Assembly (NCBI GenBank): GCA_902806575.1
Contig: CADCXD010000001.1
Location: 2,232,001-2,296,000 of the forward strand
Direction: 5' to 3'
Length of the DNA stretch: 64,000 nt
Origin: Jackrogersella multiformis
Lineage: Eukaryota > Ascomycota > Sordariomycetes > Xylariales > Hypoxylaceae
A model generated the notes under the pieces. That model saw only the letters and a program-made list of their open reading frames with translations, had not been told where the DNA came from and made no database searches. A program made the translations under genes and the position numbers. Position 1 is the stretch's first letter; each line of letters starts with the position of its first letter. This document shows positions 58,901-64,000 of this stretch, in pieces.

Positions 58901-59072
58901 GTTCGATCCGCTTCAGCGCCCGTTCGCCTTCTCTTACTAGGTTCTGAGCGGCTTTGAGCATAAGCGGCGAAGTTTCTTCGTCGGCGGTCGGCGCATTTCC
59001 AATGGCTGCATTGCCCTTCTCGACAATCTCCCTAAAAGGCGCAATCGCAAGCCGCTCGACTTCGTCCGCCAT
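55984..59072 (-). CDS. Large SH3-domain protein with Cys/His-rich central module
   Basis: Scaffold-like protein of 923 residues. Exons are 59072-58838, 58730-57220, 57160-57067, 57010-56336 and 56240-55984, in frame throughout. Residues 1-130 look helical and charged (ERLAIAPFREIVEKGNAAIG, then DEIAQYRSELEDLLWDFDDY). A long disordered Ser/Pro-rich region follows (about 140-520), with proline-rich stretches such as PPPRPPSADP and SLPPIPNFPPRG. The central module has CxxC (KCNHC), CxxC (YGCLFC) and HxxxH (LFAHMARH), which could bind zinc. The SH3 domain is near the C-terminus: VQAVARWKWN, WLRFDKGDVIKNIAWAY, DHWCWSGTTS, GFFPQSYLDP. Such proteins in filamentous fungi are annotated only as SH3 domain proteins; an actin or polarity role is a guess. 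Separate calls for the N-terminal, middle and C-terminal pieces would be wrong: splicing joins them. Confident gene, unknown role. Confidence 0.9.
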
Positions 59073-60571
59073 GGCCGGCGACTGGTAATTTGGTATATGG
59101 GTAATTGGTAGATATCGTCGAACCATGCACCGCGACGGCGACGCCTATTAACTATCGAAGCTGTCAAACGAATCGATATCGATCCTGGGAGGGACGAGTG
59201 GAGCAGAGAACCGGCAGCCTAGAAGTTCTCGCGGCTCAACCGTCAAGGTAGTCCAGTCTATGTCGAGGTTGCGCAACAACGTTGGCTGGTACAGTAATAC
59301 ATTATTAGAGTTAAAAGTTAAGAAATTGAAAAGAAGACGGAGGAGGAGTATGACTACGTAGGCTAGGTAAGGATGAGAACGGGAATGAGAATGGAAATTC
59401 ACCCCACGGCACGGAAAGGCTGAACCGTAATAGTACGCCAGTAGAAATGGTGACCCGAGTTCGCTACGATCCATGGCCTGGATACCTACCTGGATACCTA
59501 CCTAGGTAGGGTAGCTTACCATACAGCCATAGTACAGCCAAAGTATCATCGATGGCCCGGGGCGTAACGGAAGAGACCAGGGTCGAGAGTGGCGTCTTTT
59601 GGACCAATGCAGGCAGCCAGTCAGGGTTGATCCTGTACATACTCCGTACATAGTGTATGTAGTTCTCAGGTGTGTACAGTCCCAGACTCCCAGACTCCAT
59701 ACCCGCGTTGGCTATCGAAGTCTAGCGTCACCGCCCGTTAAGGCTTTGATTGGCTACGCCGCTTACGGTGTGCTCTAATCACCCCCAGCAATTCGACACT
59801 GACAGGGGCAATGCATACGTTCCCACTGGCGGACATCTTAGCGCTCCCACAGGTCCAGAACCCACAGCGAGGGATTCCCACCTGGCACCTGCGAATCTGA
59901 TGTCTTAGATGGACCCTGATACGGTTATTATGATCATTATCACAATTGGATGGTTATCTTCCCGGCTCAACTACTCTTAACTACGGCGAATGGGATGGCC
60001 AGGTTGGACAAGAGATGATGGTATCTCGAGCGAGAGGCCATCTACCTAGGAAGGCTTTAATGACCACGAGGGGGGGGGGCTTTGCTTTCACAGGCAGACA
60101 AGGACGGACATAGGCAGACTAGTAAACACAAGCCTACCTACCTAGGTATTCAGGCACACGCTATATCCAGCCGACGGGGCGGTGCTAATAGGTTTGCGGA
60201 CGGGACTACGACGTAGCAATAATACATACATACTTACCTTAGGTACCTACCTAGGCGCATACACACATGCCTACCTCTCACTGCTCCTACATTAAGCATA
60301 CCCTAGGTAGGTAGATAGATACCGAGCTAGTCAGGTAGATAATCGAAATCGCTCAAGCCTATCGAATGCACTCCATATTAGTAGGTAGCGAGCGATCTTC
60401 AGGTTGACAGTGTCACCTACTCCATGTGTACACATCCCCTATTAGTAACACAACCGTTTCTTCGGGTTGGGGTAGGGAGCGGGATCAACGTCTTTACCTC
60501 GGCCGTACTCTTCCGTAGCATAACCAATAGTCGTTGAAAATACTATGTAGTCGTCGAAAGGCTCAAGGATT

Positions 60572-60595
60572 GTCAGTCAGTCAGTCAGTCAGTCA
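60572..60595. repeat. AGTC tetranucleotide repeat
   Basis: Perfect CAGT units (five or more) in non-coding spacer, followed by a T-run. Confidence 0.9.
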
Positions 60596-63276
60596 ATTTT
60601 TTATATCAACCCCCAGAAAGGCAAAAGGTATCCGAGCAATTAAGATTCGCGTTGTCAAAATTGATACCCGGCCGATTTTCCCGGCAGGTTGGAAATAAGT
60701 TTGTGCCGTGTGTGTACCTACCTGGTATGTATCTGTGATGCGGATGACTAGCAGAAGTAGATGATAAAGGTGGATGTGTATCTGGACACCTAGGTAGGTA
60801 GGTACCTAAGGTATTATTTATGAGGTATGTATTAAGACAGGCTGGCTGGCAAGATAGGGCAGAGAGCGGAGGGTTCGCGATGGATCTGAGTCAACCCACC
60901 ATCGGCAAATACATCTCCACTGAATCCTTATAGTATTGTGACGAATCAAGTCTTTTAGACGAATCAAGTCTTTTGTTTTCCTCGAAGGAGGTTTTCTTAA
61001 ATAAATAGTACCTTAGGTACCTGTATGTTAGGTACATCCATGTCTATGCCTACCTCCTACCTCCTACCATACCACTACCTGCACCAACTTACGTGCTACT
61101 TACCTTAGCTCTAGGTACACGACAGCTCTTGGCATCCGGGCTGATGTTTTACCTCCGTAAGACCATCTGGAGGCCCAAAATACGGTAAATACCTAGGTAG
61201 GTATGCATTTTATGTACGGTGAAAGTAGCTCTGAATATTTAAGTACCTAGGTAGGTAATTTGCCAAGACCAGGGCAAAGCCGACCTCAGGCTCTCGACGG
61301 GGTAGGGTAGACATGTAATGTATTATAAAGGCCCAGTTTCCATCCAACTTATACATGACTACATTATTCCACTGCGAAACAGCTTCATAATATATTCCTT
61401 AAGTATTTAGATAGATACCTACCTATACCTAGGGTACTGAGAGAAGTGGCTGCGGTTTTGACCGTCGCCGGGCCCGCACGATATGAAAGAACAAGAGCTA
61501 GAGCACGCGAACGCCGAGCGGTGCTTCATTTCGTTGATAGCTACTAATATGTAGCAAGCAAATCGAGGCCGGCAAACATCGACGGGTCTCCAGTCTCAGT
61601 CTCCAGTCTCCAGAGTCTCCACTGTGTAGAGCATTCAGCGTCATCATCACGTATCGCAAATGCGGACAATCCCAGGGTTACTAGGTATGTAGATAATCTC
61701 CGATATCTTCGGTCCTTTCTAGGAACTTGGAAGAACCTACCTAGGTATCGATCGATGTACCTATTATTTGTGTTCCACCCGACCAGCCCGACGTCGTGCC
61801 AATCTCGCTCTTATGTACCCGTGAGGCTCAACGTACGTAAGACTCGAGTTGATCAGTTACGTATCTTCTATGTACGTACATAGAGGCTTACATAGAGGCT
61901 TACATAGCGGCCAGGCTGACTGACATAAGGCAGAGATGGACGTTCCCGTGGACCGAGTGGATAGAATCTCGACTTCCGCCCTAATCTGAGACAGCGTGTT
62001 TCTTTTCCACCATACATAATACATACCAGCATAACCTACCAGGTAGGTAGTATGTATGTATTATGTAGACACCACAGACATGCAACCTTCAACGGAGCTA
62101 CCCGACCTGCCGACTAACATGGTTCCCCACTGCTGCTAGGTGTCAGGGTGTTGGCTCCCACCTTAGCTGTTCATTTGGGTCTTTTCTTGTCAGGGGTCGT
62201 GCAGTTTCACCATGTCGTCTTCACCTTGAGGTTCACATGCAATACTCTGTAGGTAAGTAGGTACTAATAGTAATCAATACCACCATAGCATTCATGAAAC
62301 GCTATTTCACTGCCCTTGCATTCTTGTTGGCAGATACGGCGGAGATTATCGAGGCCATTCGGACGAATTCAACGTAACATGAACTACTACTACTTTAAGT
62401 ATGTATTACATGTTCTCTGTTATCGCAGTCTATTTATACATTACCGTGTACCTAGGTATTAGTACCAGTTAATAATCTCATGTTACTTCGGAGGGGGCCG
62501 ATATCCAAGATGATAGATATATAAAAAGGCATACCTGCCTTTCGCGTATTCCGTAGGTACTTACATACCTAGGTAAGTAAAGGTAAAGATGATCAACGCG
62601 AGGGAGGGATGATTATGGTAAGGATAACTTCATACTTACCTAGGTACATACTAGCATACCTGGTATCTAGGTACTTAGGTATGCATCAAGCTTACCTAGC
62701 TGCCTAGGTACTGTGGATCGTCGAAATCTCTCCTCTCCGCAAGTCTTAATTACATAGATACACCAGAGGTAAATATCATTACTATTAGCCACCAATCAAC
62801 GATTATAAACAAACAATATAAGTACTAGCACTGGCTAGTAGAGATATAGTATAGATTTAAGTACGTAATAAGATCTAACTACCGGCCTTGTACTATTACC
62901 TGGGAAGGGACCTAGGTATGTCGTGGGGAAGATATTATATCCACACCTACCTAAAAGTACCTATAAGTAATGAGTCGTCTTATGGATGTAGGTATCTCTA
63001 ATTGTTAATGTGTACGGTGTTCCACTATATAGGAGAGCAAACACGAAACCACGTGGGAGTTGTAAATCAAGTCATTTTCCATTAATTAGTATTCACGACT
63101 CCATATGACTGGATGCACGATGTTGTAGAACCACCTAAGCAGTAATGCCAAATCCTCGTGGCCAGCAAACAAACTTAATTACCTACATAGGCAGTTACTT
63201 GCAGCAGTAGCCAGAGTCACGAGTGCCTTAAGTATTTGCATGATGTGGATGACAGACGAATCATCTGCAACCAATA

Positions 63277-63362
63277 CTACCTAGGTACCTACCTAGCTGC
63301 CTAGGCCCTAGGTAGATACTAGGCCCTAGGTACCTACTAGGTAGATACCTACCTGGTAGGCA
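63277..63362. repeat. Dense cluster of CCTAGG units
   Basis: Six CCTAGG-type units occur in about 85 bp, including duplicated GGCCCTAGGTA-GATACTA blocks, which suggests local tandem duplication of the motif. Confidence 0.8.
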
Positions 63363-63702
63363 TCAGGATTCAGGACAACTCTAAACTCCAAACTCCTGAC
63401 ATGTCCCACTGATACATACAATACGTACGACCTCAACAGCCTCATCTAGTATATTACTTACCTAGGTACACAGCTACAACATCTATCCCTATATCCCTAC
63501 CTAGGTACCTAAAAATAAACCAACCAAGCAAATAAATCTAGAAACATTAGAACATCGCACACATGCACCCCCACTAGGTACCTAAGATATAAGACACAAG
63601 ACCAACAAAAAAACAATTATTAATAAAATGTCCGAGACAATTCGTCTACCCCATAAACCTGATACCCCACTCTCCTACCGATTTCTACCGGGACAAGGTC
63701 CC

Positions 63703-64000
63703 TTATCTATCACCCACCTCGTCGTCTTCCTCAACGGCCTCATCGTTCCCCAGGTCGGATGGTTGCCCACTATAAAGGATATACAGCGAAGATGGGCAGA
63801 GAGCGGTCGCGACCTGCTTAACCGCCCCCCGCTGCTCACTTACGACCGCTACGGCCAGAGCGAGTCGGCCCGTGATCCTGCTGATGAGCACCTCGGCGGG
63901 AGCCATGGCATCAGCGAGGTTGTTGGCGATCTGCACGCATTGGCGCGCGAGATCTGGCGGGCTAAGACACAAAATAACGATGTCTCGAACGGACACGTGG
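63703..64000 (-). CDS. Possible partial 3' coding exon at window edge, unrecognised
   Basis: A GC-richer frame is open from the right edge to a TAA-type stop at 63703. It reads about 97 residues, including LARQCVQIANNLADAMAPAE, VLISRITGRLALAVAVVSEQ and an acidic end NDEAVEEDDEVGDR. There is no ATG before the edge; the frame could begin at an acceptor (TTGTGTCTTAG) near 63963 or continue outside the window. Composition and the ordered hydrophobic pattern look coding compared with the AT-rich flank, but I do not recognise the family. Confidence 0.35.
   Translation of the reverse strand, partial: HVSVRDIVILCLSPPDLARQCVQIANNLADAMAPAEVLISRITGRLALAVAVVSEQRGAVKQVATALCPSSLYILYSGQPSDLGNDEAVEEDDEVGDR

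Larger units (their letters stand above)
59073..63702. other. Gene-poor spacer with dense dispersed motif
   Basis: About 4.6 kb. The first 500 bases are the SH3 gene leader and promoter; ORFs at 59148-59474 and 59464-59700 (minus) lack any family pattern. The remainder is AT-rich and contains TACCTAGGTA-type motifs every few hundred bases (for example 60136-60147, 60234-60255, 60789-60803, 61191-61203, 62563-62578, 62637-62706, 63277-63362) and an AGTC repeat at 60572-60595. Nothing coding is supported. Confidence 0.5.

Noticed and set aside
1060..64000. Secondary-metabolite or defence gene cluster
   Set aside because: No synthase, NLR, HET-domain or tailoring enzymes were recognised; the genes are mostly conserved housekeeping or signalling genes.

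Overview
The window reads as a nuclear chromosome segment of a filamentous ascomycete, most likely a Sordariomycete. The genes have short introns (about 50-110 nt) with GTRAGT-type donors, CTRAC-like branch points and YAG acceptors. The gene set (Gpa3/GNA-3-type G-alpha, Hog1-type MAP kinase, TMEM16 scramblase, fungal-specific transcription factor, WSC wall protein, Pex12) is typical of mycelial ascomycetes. Gene density is low: about 13 supported genes in 64 kb, separated by long AT-rich spacers. The spacers are full of a short palindromic motif built on TACCTAGGTA, plus simple-sequence repeats.

Layout. 0-3.2 kb: the 3' end of a cyclase-associated protein gene (+), then a carnitine acetyltransferase gene (-) that encodes both a mitochondrial presequence and a C-terminal peroxisomal PTS1. 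4.9-7.2 kb: a GH16-WSC wall protein gene (+) with damaged-looking GH16 and linker regions. 7.7-8.8 kb: a calcineurin-like phosphoesterase (-). 10.0-12.3 kb: a TMEM16/anoctamin lipid scramblase (+). 12.9-13.8 kb: a small secreted DUF4360-like protein (-). 15.2-16.5 kb: peroxin Pex12 (-). 17.1-18.9 kb: an F-box protein (-). 20.0-23.3 kb: a 1047-residue transcription factor with two C2H2 fingers (-). 23.3-33.5 kb: a gene desert of about 10 kb. 33.5-35.1 kb: the Hog1-type MAP kinase (-). 39.3-42.4 kb: glycogen phosphorylase (-). 46.0-47.4 kb: a G-protein alpha subunit of the GNA-3/MagA group (-). 47.4-56.0 kb: a second long desert. 56.0-59.1 kb: a 923-residue SH3 protein (-). 59.1-63.7 kb: spacer. 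A possible partial 3' exon (-) lies at the right edge.

How the genes fit together. There is no biosynthetic cluster, no phage or plasmid element, and no clearly intact transposon. Several genes share a nutrient and stress theme: cAMP signalling (cyclase-associated protein, GNA-3-type G-alpha), osmotic stress (Hog1), glycogen breakdown, and peroxisome or acetyl-carnitine metabolism (carnitine acetyltransferase, Pex12). This looks like ordinary gene neighbourhood rather than an operon-like unit. From 12.9 kb rightwards every confident gene is on the minus strand.

I did not find a convincing undescribed biological system. The best leads are the dispersed TACCTAGGTA element, the dual-targeting architecture of the carnitine acetyltransferase, the lesion in the GH16-WSC gene, and a tRNA-like relic near 45.0 kb. 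Exon boundaries were worked out by hand from splice signals and reading-frame continuity.
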